DNA of 64,000 bases, taken from NCBI GenBank assembly GCA_021401465.1, contig JADDMT010000051.1:142162-206161 (forward strand). Reading direction: 5' to 3'. The DNA is from Teratosphaeria epicoccoides (lineage: Eukaryota > Ascomycota > Dothideomycetes > Mycosphaerellales > Teratosphaeriaceae). The notes beneath the pieces were generated by a model. The model was not told the origin of the DNA. It ran no database searches and saw only the letters and a program-made list of their open reading frames with translations. Positions within the stretch are counted from its first letter, which is position 1. The number at the start of each line of letters is the position of its first letter. Made by a program: the position numbers and the translations under genes. Below, in pieces: positions 45,931-58,066 of this stretch.

Positions 45931-48461
45931 ATGCGACTACCCTTCCAACTGCTTGCGCTCGTGCTTTCCGTCCTCACTCCAGCCGCGCATGCGAGTTCCA
46001 GCATTCGAAACCCGCTGTCGGCGGTCGCGCGATTACAGAATGCGACAATACACACTCACAACCACCGCATAACAGCGCTATCAGACTTCGATCTGTCGTT
46101 TACCCTTCAGGACGATGTGTGGGTCAAGTTTAGCTTGGAGCCGAATCACGACGTTCTGCCCGACGAGGCGTTGGTCGTAACCCATCTGGCGCCGGATGGG
46201 AGCGTGAGCAGGATCGAGCAAGTGGCGAGATTAGATCACAGGGTGTTCAGGGGGACCGCGTGGATACAGCGACCGAGCATTGGGCAGAACCAGTGGACAC
46301 AGGTGGGATGGGCGAGAGCGACCGTGGCCCAGGATGGGAGCGAGCCGCGATTCGAGGGCGCCTTCGCCGTAGAGCACGATCACCATCATGTACAAAGCGT
46401 GCAGAACTATGCGAGGACGAGGCATACGCTGGACCCAGAGGTCGACGGAGACGGCATGGTTGTCTGGAGAGACTCGGACATCCTCCCAGACGCAGCACAG
46501 CTTCGACAGCAGGATCTACGACGCAGGGGAGCGCTAGATAATGGCACGCCGCTTTGCCAGGCCGATCGGTTGACTTTCAATCTCCAGCCCGACCACCCAG
46601 TGTATCTGGGCATGGCGAAGAGAGATGTGAAGCTGGTGGGAGGCATTGATTTCAGCAACCTGCTTGGACTCGCGCGGCGCCAGATTGATTCGACGACCGG
46701 TGGTAACAGTGGCGGCGTCAACCTGGTCTCAACCATCGGTAATTCTGCTGGCTGCCCAACCACCCGGAAAGTCGCTCTTGTCGGTGTTGCGACAGACTGC
46801 ACATATACCAACAGCTTCAATTCGACTGAATCTGTGCGTCAAAACGTCATTTCACAGATGAACACAGCAAGCGCTCTGTACGAGAGCACGTTCAACATCA
46901 GCCTGGGTCTGCAGAATCTGACGGTCTCCGATGCGTCCTGCCCCGGTACGCCGGCACAGGCGACAGAGTGGAACCAAGGCTGTAGCGACGGTGTCGATAT
47001 CCAAGCACGCCTCAACTATTTCTCTGCGTGGAGAGGTACGCTCCAGGATAACAACAGCCACTGGACTCTGCTGAGCACCTGCCACACGGACACTGCTGTT
47101 GGTCTTGCGTGGCTGGGTCAAGCCTGCGTAAACACTGCCTATTCCACGGACTCGTCCACGACAGGCAACGGCGCAAGTACAGGCTCCGGCAACGAAACGG
47201 TCACCGGAGCCAATGTAGTTGTCCGCACTGCAGGAGCTTCTGAATGGCAGATTATCGCTCATGAGACCGGCCACACGTTCGGCGCCGTCCACGACTGCAC
47301 ATCGACCACTTGCGCAAATTCGAACACCGTCAATGCGCAACAGTGCTGCCCGCTTTCGAGCAGCTCCTGCGACGCAGGAGAGCAGTACATTATGAACCCG
47401 TCCACGAGCCAAGGCATTACACATTTCAGCCCTTGCAGTATAGGCAATATTTGCTCCGCCATTGGACGCAACTCCGTCAACAGTACGTGTCTGACAGCAA
47501 ACAAGAAGGTCACGACAATCTCGGGTCAACAATGCGGCAATGGAATTGTAGAGTCGGGTGAGGAGTGCGATTGCGGTGGCACGGAGGGCTGTGGTGACGA
47601 CAGCTGCTGCGAGCCCACGACGTGCAAGTTCAAGAGCGGCGCGGTTTGTGATGATGCGAACGAAGACTGCTGCCGCGGCTGCCAATTGGCTTCCAACGGA
47701 ACTGTCTGTCGGGCGTCGACCGGATCTTGCGACCCACAAGAAGTCTGCAGTGGAACATCCGCTGTCTGCCCATCCGATGTCACGTCGCCGGATGGTCAGT
47801 CTTGTGGCTCGGGAGGGCTGGAGTGCGCATCCGGACAATGCACAAGCAGAGATCAGCAATGCAAGACTGTGATGGGCTCCTACACGCAGGGCAATGACAC
47901 CTATGCCTGCGACTCGTCCGACTGCGTGATCAGCTGCGCTAGTCCAGAGTTTGGCACTGGAGTCTGCTATGGCTTGCAACAGAACTTCCTTGATGGTACC
48001 ACCTGTGGAGGTGGTGGGCGCTGCGAAAATGTGAGTCCTCTGGCGTCCTCCTCACCATGCGATGCTACTTGCTGACATCCACACAGGGTCGATGCAAAGG
48101 TGCAAGCCTCGGCGGCCAAGTCAAGTCGTGGATCGACGACCACAAAGCAATCGTCATCGGCATCTGCGCCGCCATTGGCGGACTCTTGCTGCTCAGCCTT
48201 CTCAGCTGTCTCTTTCGTCGCTGCTCCCGCCGCCGTGTTGTCGGCGGTCAAAAGAGAGTCCCGAGTCCGCCTGTGCCGCCGCCTGGTGGATGGCAAGGCT
48301 GGACTGGTTCGAGACAGCCACCTACGGAACACGATCACTATGCTTCTGGAGCCTGGCAGTCACCTATGCAGCAGGGTCAACATGGTTTTGGGCCATGGGA
48401 TGCTCCGCCGCCTCCACCACCGACTTACGGTGCCAGAGGTGCGAGCGTACGGTATGCTTGA
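45931..48461 (+). CDS. ADAM-type zinc metalloprotease (reprolysin, disintegrin, membrane anchor)
   Basis: Two exons, 45931-48030 and 48087-48461, 56-bp intron, 824 residues. Order: signal peptide (residues 1-21), propeptide, reprolysin catalytic domain with HETGHTFGAVHD (three His zinc ligands and the catalytic Glu) and Met-turn YIMNP, Cys-rich disintegrin-like domain starting CGNGIVESGEECDC, a further Cys-rich part, a membrane helix (IVIGICAAIGGLLLLSLL) encoded by exon 2, and a short Arg- then Pro-rich cytoplasmic tail. Fungal ADAMs (ADM-A/ADM-B) are surface sheddases of poorly known substrates. All active-site residues are present. Confidence 0.92.
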
Positions 48462-49008
48462 GTTGAGGCCTGAATTTAGCATGCGTGCATGACATTAGAG
48501 ACCGGTTGCATCTCGCAGGAGTTGAGGGCATCACGAGGGATGAAGACGAAATAGTGGTTTTCGACTAAGTGCTGGACAGGTGGTTGGATATAAGTTTTGA
48601 GTGCACCTTATACACAGCACGATAGCGGCAGTATAGCTTAAAGTGTACATCCTACTCATTCGCGAAGGCCCATTGGCATGAATCGACTTTGTTCCTTGCA
48701 TTCATCGACCAACCGGGCAGCCCGTTGAGCCAAAGGACGATGAAGTAGCCGACGGTCAAGTGCATCGTCAGTTGACCATCGAGGTCAACAAGCAGACAAG
48801 CGGGCTAACAAGCAGTCACTCGATCATCAGTCACTCAACCTTGTCAGCCCGTGACCGTGAGAATCTTCGCCTGAATCTCAGTAAGCTCGGCTCTTTCACA
48901 GCCGGAAGGATCAAGCTACCGAGGCGGGGTTTGGACATGCCCGATGCATACCTGCGTGCAAGGGTACTTATTGGCACTATCAATAATGCCTGCACACGAC
49001 GCCTCAAC
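48462..49008. other. Intergenic, no gene seen
   Basis: 547 bp between the ADAM gene and the next regulator; only short unsupported frames. Confidence 0.4.
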
Positions 49009-51173
49009 ATGACTACGATAGAACCTGCGGCTGTCATCGATGACGATGTCGTAGACATCAGCACGGCATCCAAGCAGCCAGCTCGCCAGCTCGCCTGTAC
49101 GTAAGTCACCGGATCAGACCATCTCCGATTGTCATGGACCTGAATCTGTACAGAATATGCCAGCAGCGGAAGACCAAGTGCAACAAACGGTATCCATGCA
49201 ACAATTGTCTAAAGAGCGGGGTCCCAGACCAATGTGTCCCTGCATCCCTGGTGCCTCGACGACGTCGGTTTCCAGAGAAGGAGCTGCTGGATCGACTGCG
49301 CCAATATCAAGAATTGCTAAGGCAGAACAATGTGTCCTTTGAGCCCTTGCATCAGCCTGTGAATCATGGTCACCAGCTGAATACTCAAGCTGGAAGCTCA
49401 GGGTCATGCCATGAAGGGTCGATGGGCGACTGTGCCACAGGCGGGCCGGCGAAGTCGGAATTGAGAACCATCTACGAGACAAAGTGATCCGTTCCGCGCC
49501 ATGGCATGAACGTAGCTGACGTAAACCTGAGGGACATCGACGATGCAGACGATGGAATCACGCGGTCCACAGCCATCAAGGAGCTGTGGAACCAGACGTA
49601 CCATAACAGCAGCCATCTCTTCTTTGGACTCCGCCAGAGCAACCTCGACCTGGCCGCCTTGCATCCTATGCCAGCCCACATCTTTAGACTCTGGCAGATA
49701 TACTTGGACAACATTGACCCACTGCTCAAGGTTACCCATACGCCGTCGCTACAGGCAAGAATCATTGAGGTTATGGGCGATGTGTCCACAGTCGACCAGG
49801 ACCTCGAGGCCCTCATGTTCAGCATATACTGCGTGGCAGTCTTCAGCATCGATGATGAGAAGTGCCGACGATTCTTCGGCTCGTCAAAAAATGAGTTACT
49901 CAACGGCTTTCAGTTCGCATGTCAACAAGCTCTCCTCAACAGCGCCTTTCTGCGAACCACCAACCGAGACTGCTTGACCGCGCTGTACCTACTCTTGATC
50001 TCCTTCATGTGGAGCACAGATGCGCATTCGTTGTCTTCAATGGTAGCGATCGCAAAGCGTGTTGCTGAACGAATGGGCATTCACGACGAGGCCAAGAACG
50101 TCAAGAGCAGTCCCTTCGAGGCAGAGATGCGGCGCAGGCTATGGTGGTCACTTGTCCTGTTCGACAATCGTCTGGGTCAAACGTCAGAGACAAAGACCGC
50201 TATGCCCTCGCCGGTCTGGGATTGCAAGCTTCCGAGCAATGTCGCGGATTTGGACCTGCGACCTGACATGGAGTCAGCACCCACGAGCAGTGACATGCCG
50301 ACGGAGGCGCTGTTCATTGTGACTAGAGCTGAATTTGGCGACTTCATCCGCAAAAGTCTGCCACACATACAATTTGTCCAGCCGGCTCTGCGACCGCTGA
50401 TGAGGCCCGTGCCAGCAATACCCACGACACCCGGCGGCCCTTTTGATGCCTTTGAGGAAGGCATCGAGAATCGCCATCTTCGACGCTGCTCGGAGGATGT
50501 GCCACTCCACTACGTGACAGTGTGGATGCTACGAGGCTTGCTTGCAAAAAGCCATCTGCTGGAGCTTAAAACTAAGGATGCCCTTTCGATCGGAAGCAGA
50601 CAGGCTCTGGCGCAGCGCGAAGCTGTGGTCTACTATGCTCTGCGTAATCTGGAAGCCGATACGAAGCTCATGAGCAGCGAGCTTGTAGCGAGATTTCGTT
50701 GGTGTGTCTCTGACTACTTCCCGATGCCCGCGTACATGAATATCATACAGGAATTGCGTCAGACACCTGAGCGAGCGGATGCTGAGAAGCTCTGGGCTGC
50801 GCTGAACGACAACTACGAGGCACGTTTTGTTCAGCTGAAGAATGACAACTGGTTGATCTTTAAAGTCCTGTTTGGCATGATCGTGCAGGCTTGGGATGCT
50901 CGGGACTTTTGGTTGAAGTCGCAAGATAAGCCGCCGAGGCAGCCTCCACGGATAGTCCGGGACATTCTGGCTGCCCAGAAAGAAACAGCGTCGGGGTCGT
51001 GCCGCGATTGTGGGTCGCAGAGACATGCTGCGCAGGCCGGCCATGTCTTTGGTGAGCGTGGAAGGAACGACTTGGGTCTTGATGTTGCCGACGATTGGAA
51101 TACCGATGCTCAAATGGACCAGACTAGTTGGTCTGATGTGGACTTGAACCTTATGCACGCTTCCGCTTGGTGA
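49009..51173 (+). CDS. Zn2Cys6 transcription factor
   Basis: Modelled as three exons: 49009-49100, 49154-49483, 49532-51173; 687 residues. The first intron (53 bp) is required to build the zinc cluster: exon 1 ends ...LAC, exon 2 continues TICQQRKTKCNKRYPC, giving CX2CX6CX5CX2CX8C. The second, 48 bp, is a multiple of three and removes an in-frame TGA (49485-49487); it has GT at 49484, a CTGAC branch site and AG at 49531. If that intron is not real the gene is interrupted. The C-terminal part (about 200-500) is the fungal-specific regulator domain (RRRLWWSLVLFDNRLGQTS). Targets unknown; no shared promoter motif with the cluster was found. Confidence 0.78.
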
Positions 51174-51565
51174 ATGGTTCTGTGGTCGCTCGATATGAGC
51201 GCGTACGTTTCGAAAGTGTTGTCCACGACTTTCAAGCAACTACCCAAGCACAAGTAAGGGGTTGACAGGTCATGCTAGCTACCGAAGCAGGAAAGCTCCT
51301 AAGGATATTCCGACAGACGCAACGACCGATACTATGAGATACAGGCCACGCTAGGGAGCCGAGGTTCTTATCAATTCGAAAGCGGTCACTCCAGCAGTCC
51401 AACAGGGCTGCACCTCAATCACCTTACGCAGGTACTCGGAGCGCTCGTGCAAACTGCAGTTCGCAGATACCTCGTTTTGCCTTCGCAGAAGCGGTGGTCA
51501 TCATCTCATTCCTTCGAATGACCGTGCCGACTCAAACGCACACTGGAGTGGAAATCGACTTCCAT
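51174..51565. other. Intergenic, no gene seen
   Basis: 392 bp between convergent genes; nothing recognisable. Confidence 0.4.
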
Positions 51566-52543
51566 TCAGTGCAGTTGAATCTTGATGCGTGGACCATCCT
51601 CCTTATGCCGCTCCTTGGACTCATCGATAGTCACGGACTCTGCGAAACTGCCTCGTGTCTCATCTTCATCGCCCGCTTCTGCGCTCCGCTTGTACGAAAG
51701 AGCAACACCCAAATGCCAAGTGAAAGCGATGGATTCGGTGGCGAGCGCTGGATCGAGATCCACACATGCCTGATATTCCTTGCCGATTTTCAGAAATATC
51801 TTCGCCGTGCCCTTGCCACAAGGCTTCAGAACAGAGATATCGACGTCGTCTTCCGTCTCGCTGTCCTTAACTTCGCATGCGGTGATAGCATTCTGGAACT
51901 TCGGGTCATCTGCAGTGATTACACTGTTTATGGCAATTGGACCAGTCTCCACATCGCTTCCCAAGTTCTTAGTGCCAATTCTCGCTGTCGCGGAACACGC
52001 AGAGTTGTCATGGTCTCCTGCGTCTTTCTTGCCACCCTCTAGGCTCGGTACTGTGAGGCAACCCGCATCTGGACCGCTCATGCCTTTCGTGCTTGTTGGC
52101 TTACAAAACTGGAACGGGGATTTGTCGCATGTGTATCTGGAGGCTGGAAAAGGCCTGTACCCGTCTGCGTGTTTTCAGTGTGACGTACGGACCGAGGTGA
52201 GCAGTGAAATCTTACGGTCGACAGGTGTTACGTACCTGCAGCCAAGCCGCATTACCTTTGCGTCAAGGCATACCGCCGTAACCGTCTTGTAGGTGACACG
52301 GCCAGGACCTGAAAATCGCAGCGTACAAGATCAGCGTCCCAACACCGGAGTGGCACTGCTCCCTAGCAAAGACGCACCCCATCCATCTGCGAAAAGGATA
52401 TTACAGAGCCCGTCCGGTGGGTAGAATTTGGCGCTGACGAAGTCCTCGAGGTTGCCGCCGAACGCAGCGTGGTCGAAGTAAATGAGGAGGATGATGATGA
52501 AGGTAGGAAGGTCAAGTTGCAGGAAATTGGTGATCAGCTTCAT
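51566..52543 (-). CDS. Candidate secreted cysteine-containing protein, unknown family
   Basis: Assembled from three exons: 52543-52378, 52308-52236, 52154-51566 (introns 69 and 81 bp), giving 275 residues. The start MKLITNFLQLDLPTF leads into a hydrophobic stretch (FIIILLIYF) that could be a signal peptide. The mature part has about ten Cys, most in the first half (GLC, AVC, LGC, YTC, QFC, AGC), then a polar C-terminal half with AKIFLKIGKEYQACVDLD. I recognise no family. The exon joins rest on splice signals and frame only; the first intron is a multiple of three and removes an in-frame stop. It could be an effector-like protein; a spurious model is possible. Confidence 0.45.
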
Positions 52544-53368
52544 TCTGCCGACCACAAGTGATTTGTCAAACTGATACGGTCTTGATATCAAAGCTGCATG
52601 CTCGAGCCTGGTATTATCTTTGCGAGAAGAGATATGTATGTCGCCCACGGGCTATGGAGAAGACGCCCCCAAGCTGCGACGAGATTTCTCATTTAGAAAA
52701 ATCTTGGACGCGTGGCACCGCGGATATTGGGTCAGCTGCCCGGAGAGGTGCTAAGTTGCGGAAGATAACCGTAGATGACAATGCATGAAACAACAACGTG
52801 TCTATTGCGCAGTCGCCGCAAGGCTGGCGGATTATGTCCGGCGTTGTCCGGCATTGTCCCAGTTCTGATGGCCGTGTCTTAAGAGCAAAAGATGGACTCT
52901 CCCGAATGCGTCGAATTGCTGTGCAGAGGTCAGACGTAACCTATCGCTGAGTCTAGTCCATTTGACAGATTTCAGGAAGACCTGACCTGGCCCCTAGACT
53001 TCGATTCATCGATCATGTGGGCTGTACTCGGTTGTCAGGTCTGACAAGTCCGATACATGTCTGACAATGGCCTGGAACTTGTGCTATACTGGGACTTAGT
53101 GTACATTCGAGCTTTCAGATCGACAACAATACTCTTGATTGCCTGATTGCGCTAAGATGGCACTGGCAGCATAGCGCAATTGTGCTCGAAAGGGAACCTT
53201 CAATTGGCCACCAGCCAGCATCCACGAAGGTCAATCGCAATTTAGCCGGGCCATCAATGAAGGCTATGTGAAACCGAGCAGTCGACTAGGCAAGGCGTGG
53301 TGTTGTCATGATATGACTGCTGCCAGTTGCAATGCTATCATAGAAAGAAGCAAAGAAAGCGCAGTAAC
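52544..53368. other. Intergenic, no gene seen
   Basis: 825 bp between two divergent candidate secreted-protein genes. No motif or repeat was convincing. Confidence 0.4.
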
Positions 53369-53524
53369 ATGCACTTCGCCAGCCTCACTTTCACCCTCCT
53401 CGCTCTGAACACCGCCCACCTCGTCGTGGCTGAGAAATACGAGGAGTGCTTCGAGCGCTGCCGGACTAATGGCGTCACATATCACGAATGTTCCATCGCC
53501 TGCGAAGCGGCCCTGTCGAGGTAA
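53369..53524 (+). CDS. Small secreted cysteine-rich protein
   Basis: 51 residues: a clear signal peptide (MHFASLTFTLLALNTAHLVVA) followed by a 30-residue mature part with four Cys in the pattern C-x3-C-x9-C-x3-C (ECFERC...ECSIAC). The stop codon sits inside a perfect donor sequence (TCGAG|GTAAGTAAG), so the reading may continue into an exon that I could not place with confidence. Small Cys-paired secreted proteins like this act as effectors or antimicrobial peptides in many fungi; role here is unknown. Confidence 0.55.
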   Translation: MHFASLTFTLLALNTAHLVVAEKYEECFERCRTNGVTYHECSIACEAALSR

Positions 53525-56063
53525 GTAAGCCAGCCCGTCAGCCAGCCGTTCCACCTATCTCTCCCATTACCGCGAGAGAGATGAGAGGACTGTGTCGTTG
53601 GGATCTCGGCTGCGCAAGTCCTGGCAGCCGATTCCTCGAGAATACACCGAAGATGTAGTCGTGTGCGGCATGCTGGATGGCCGAGACGACCGGTGGCAGA
53701 TGCCAAGAATCAGCAATCAAGGTGGAACTACCTAGGGCGGCGAACGGTCTTTGCTTGGCATATATGTATTTTCGATATTTTTGGCGAATCCAGGCAAGAG
53801 GGGATATGTTCAGACCACGCGAGGTAGGGCAGTAGTGCTTACTGGTCTAGCAATCGACACGCTAGATTAACACCAGGCCGACCGCTCTCCGTCTTACCAA
53901 CACCGTCCGCGACCGGCATGAACTCCATCTGCAGCCGGGATTTGACCAAGACCGCAACGCAACTAGCTATCAATGCAGGTTTCACCGATTTCTGCCTGCC
54001 TACTGATGACACCAACAGATTTCTGACCAGCAGAACCGCGAGTCCTACATGTCAGAGAATGACACCCGACGTTCGGACATTCGCGTCCAGAATAGGTTGT
54101 AGACTGACTGTCGCGTGATGGGACATGAGTTTGGCCCTCGAGCCACGCTCAGGACGAATCAATTGAATTCGCACTGAAAGCACGTCTGCTTCGATCCAAG
54201 AGGAGAATAGGCAGGCGCGGCGACCGGACACTACCAATTTTCGTAGCGTCACGGCGATCGCATGCTTCAAGTTCTGCGGTGCTGATATGGCAATCAAGCT
54301 TTGATCTCGCCCCAGCCATGAACAACAAGCAATTGTAGCTCTCATTCATGAGATGCATGAGATGCTCTCAGCCGGCTGGTCAGGACAAGGTTCAGCTAGT
54401 TGCGCCAGTACCTCCAACCTAAGTCAGATGCATCTGGCAGGCACAGAAAGGTAATGGTGTTCTGAGCCGTAGCTGTTAGCCCAACGACGGCGTCAACCCA
54501 GTCGAGAGACTTGATGATCTCGTCAACCGTCAAACGAGTGATAAAGTCATCGGCGGCTGAGCAGCAACTGCATCGGGGTGGTCCGGCCGTCAAGATGCTG
54601 GTCAGCAGCCATCAAACATGTCCGAGCACCAGCTTGGGTCTGGCAGCGGCATTGGATAACGAGGGGGATCCGTATCAACATCCTGCTTTGTCCCGGTTCG
54701 TGGGCCTCGGTTACGGTAATGTATATTAGCGCGACTGCGTAACTTGTCTTGACAAAACTTGCTCCCTGGCTGAACGTATAGCTCGACCAAATGGTCGCAT
54801 GATGCTTCAGCTGCCTGATAGATGCACATGAAGGCAAGTGGGTGTATGCGGATTTGGTGCAAGCAAAGGTAGGGCTCGACACAGCCCCTACTCCCTTCGT
54901 TTTTATCCTTCCGACATGTTACTGGGAACATTTGCTCGCCAGCTAAGCATGCCTTGAGACTGCGCTCCTGACCTGGAACGTGCACGCCATCGCCCAGAAG
55001 CCTTTGGCGAGCATTGGCTGACGCTACGTATCAGGCGCCCACGAAGGCGTAGCACATCAACAAGAACCAGTCTGCTGATGAGTGAGCACACAAATCACAA
55101 CACAGCAGCATGCCGCCACGAAGGACGGGAGGTCAGCAACTTGACCTGCTGGCGCGGCTTCCCTCATATTGTCACTTGGCATCAGATCCGGACGACGAGG
55201 AAGCAAGCATTGACCGGTTCTGCTGCTTTGAATAGGCTATCGACAGCCAAGGGCCTCCAAAGCGTCAGTTGGTCCATCCGTGCACGAGGAGAGGGAACTC
55301 TGTCCATGGTGATGGAAATCACGAGGACATTGCCATTGCTTGGCGGCATCATCGAGGACTCGCCGACTCTCGCGACGCTCTGGCTGCATGGAGCAAGAGT
55401 ATTCTTTTTGCATTCCTCTAATGTAATGGATGCTGACTTCCTCAGCTCTTTCTCGGCGCCAGGATCTTCTGCCGCGGTCTTCTCGTTCCGCTTGAGCTGG
55501 CATTGCGTGATCTGATCAACGCGGAATAGCCAGGCCTCGATGGTAACGTTGGTCACATATGCTCTGCCACTTTTGCCCTTGCGACGTTCCACAGCTTCAG
55601 AAGGGCTGAGGGCGGTCGTCGAAGTTGTTGAACTTGTACGCTCCAACATGACCGAGCCATTAGATTGCATGGCTATCAACCAATTTTTATCCCTGCCAAC
55701 CGCCGGGAAGGAATAATTTGTGAAGAGTGGTACAAGCATATCCCCGGAAGCGTGAGAATGAAAAACGAATGCGTAATTGCGTATCCCATTGGACATTGTT
55801 TAGACCGGTTGACGATGCCTGCAGTGCTCCTGTTGAACAGATCCAGATTGCAAAGCTCGTTGGCTATCGACGTCGGTATCATGGCGTGGGTCGAATATGG
55901 TGGAAGTGCCACTGGACACCTGCGAGGCAGACAGCTATGTTTCGATCTACATACATAGCGTCACGACGCGACCAACGCTCTCGAGATGCCTCTTCGGTAT
56001 TGATACACTGTGTTGCTTTTCTGGTACATCTGCCGCTGCACTTCCTGGACAGGCTTGCAAAAT
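53525..56063. other. Gene-poor stretch
   Basis: About 2.5 kb with no recognisable gene. The longest frame, 55182-55796 on the minus strand (204 codons), has no domain, signal or splice support. No transposon remnant was identified. Confidence 0.4.
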
Positions 56064-57738
56064 CTAGCCCATCACCATGCCTTTGAGGCCAGCCATATCG
56101 CCTTCCTTGGCTGCGATCTCGAAATACGAGTAGATTATTCTGTAGGATAAGCGTTAGCATGGCGACTGCCAGAATCAGAGGACAGGTGTAAGACTCACGT
56201 GACGGCCATCAAGATACCAGTTCCCGAGCCCAACGCACCCATCAAATCGCTCGTGATCGACAAGACACCAATGCACGCACCACCGAAAGCCGCAGCAGTC
56301 GGGATGACGCGCTTGAGCTCGCGGTACATAGACTCATCACGATGTCCAGCCATGACCAATCCTTGCTCCTTCAACTGCTTGGCGACATCCCTCGGGCTCG
56401 ATCCAGAAACCTCAATCCAAGTCTTGCTGAAAGCCGCACAGGCAATCACCATGTACGCCGTGAAGATGGCAGTATGTAGCGGGTCCAGAAGCGCATCCTT
56501 CAGGTTGAGCGGTGGACTCATGTAGTAGACGAGACCAGATGCGGGCAGAACCTGAGCAGTGCCTTCACGGGCTTCCCACACACCAATCATGCGGACGAGG
56601 AGGTTGTCGGGAAGCTTGTTGTAGAGCATCTGGGAGACGAGGAAGACGTTGGAGGAGAGGGCAGATTGGAGCATGATGGGCATGTTCGAAGTGTAGAAGA
56701 GGCGGACTGGGTACGAGCCGCGCATGCCACGCTGGCGGGAAGACTTGACAGGAATCTCGACGCGGAAGCCTAGAACCTCCGTCAGCATTGCACCGTGGTG
56801 GGGGGTTGAGGTGCAGCAATACCCTGCAGGTAGATGACGACAGAGAAGACGATGACAGTCGAGATCAAGTTGGTAATGTTGGGCAGATTCTGCCTGTAGA
56901 AAGCCTCGCGGAGGGCCAGCTGCTTGTTGGGCCAGGTCCAGAGGAGGTGCACCAGTGCAATGACTGCGCCCTCGAATTGTGGGCCACGGCCGGTGTTGAT
57001 GGTGGTGGGAGAGAAGGCGCGCCAGACGATAGACTCGCAGATGTTGGTCGCAATGAAGAGCGAGATCCCAGAGCCCAGACCATAGCCCTTCTGCAGCAGC
57101 TCATCAAGCAGAATGACGATCAAGGCGGCAGTCAACAGCTGAACCACCAACAGCACACAGATACCTGCGCCGAGATCGGCTGGAGGGCCATAGAGACCGG
57201 TGAGCACGTAGACGCAGGCTTGACCGAAGGACAGGATAATGGCGAGCAGTTTCTGGGCGGTTTGGTAGAGCTCGCGGTCGGACTTGAGATCGAGATTGAC
57301 GTCGATGAGGTGGGTGCCGGCCAACAGCTGGAAGACCATGCCGGAGGAGATGATGGGCGTGATGCCCAGCTCCATGAGCGTTCCTCGATTACTGGCCATC
57401 ATCATACGCAACCAATACAGCGGGTCGGAAGTGTCTAAATATCCACATCATATCAGTCCCACTGTCGCGTGCGCGCACATTCTTGAATTCATCAGCCAAC
57501 AGACCAGAGGAGACGATGCCGTACAGAGGCATCTGACTCATGACCAGGAAGATGATGAGGGTGACGCTCGTCCATACTATGCGCTGCTGGAAGGGCACTT
57601 TGGTCTCGGGCACTTGGACTTCGGGGATGAGAGGCGTGAACTGGTCGACGGCATTATTCAGTCAGTGTCTCAGAGGGGGAGGGACGCGCGCTCTGCACTC
57701 ACCGGCTTCACCAAGTCGAGGAAGCGGAGGCCAGACAT
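56064..57738 (-). CDS. SEC61: Protein translocation channel subunit Sec61 alpha
   Basis: Five exons: 57738-57703, 57640-57505, 57434-56823, 56769-56199, 56139-56064 (introns 62, 70, 53, 59 bp); 476 residues, close to yeast Sec61 (480). The start MSGLRFLDLVKP and ETKVPFQQRIVWT are typical; the plug and lateral-gate region SDPLYWLRMMMASNRGTLME, LQKGYGLGSGISLFIATNICE and GFRVEIPVKSSRQRG (ribosome-binding loop) are intact. The channel moves nascent secretory and membrane proteins across the ER. Essential housekeeping gene, divergent from RPL3. Confidence 0.97.
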
Positions 57739-58066
57739 GGTGGACTCGCGCCCGCGGAGGGAATGTCGTGAAGATAGAAAGGAAGCGGGGAGGAAGAGAG
57801 AGATGTGCTGTTATTATTGCCTAATTCTCTATTCTGAATGCAGCCAGGTGTCGCTTCCCGCTGCCGCAGTCAGCAGTGACGGGATGCTTTTCGACTCCCA
57901 GCTAAGGCTGCCTCGGCGCGAAGGTCGGCCCGATACAGCGCCAAGATTTGACCCATCGGGCACCACCGATTTTGCTCCGCGTGTGCCGCACGACTTGGAT
58001 CTTTTTCTCTCTGCAGCGAGGGCGACACTCCACCACGTCGACAATACACACATCGCCACCTACAAC
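57739..58066. promoter_or_regulatory. Divergent promoter of SEC61 and RPL3
   Basis: 328 bp separate the two start codons. Both genes serve protein synthesis and export, so coordinated expression from this region is plausible. No single element stands out. Confidence 0.5.

Noticed and set aside
46852..47979. 375-codon minus-strand frame inside the ADAM gene
   Set aside because: Antisense shadow of the catalytic and disintegrin domains; Ala/Arg repeats reflect the codon bias of the real gene.
55182..55796. 204-codon minus-strand frame in the gene-poor region
   Set aside because: No domain, no signal peptide, no splice-supported extension; likely chance.
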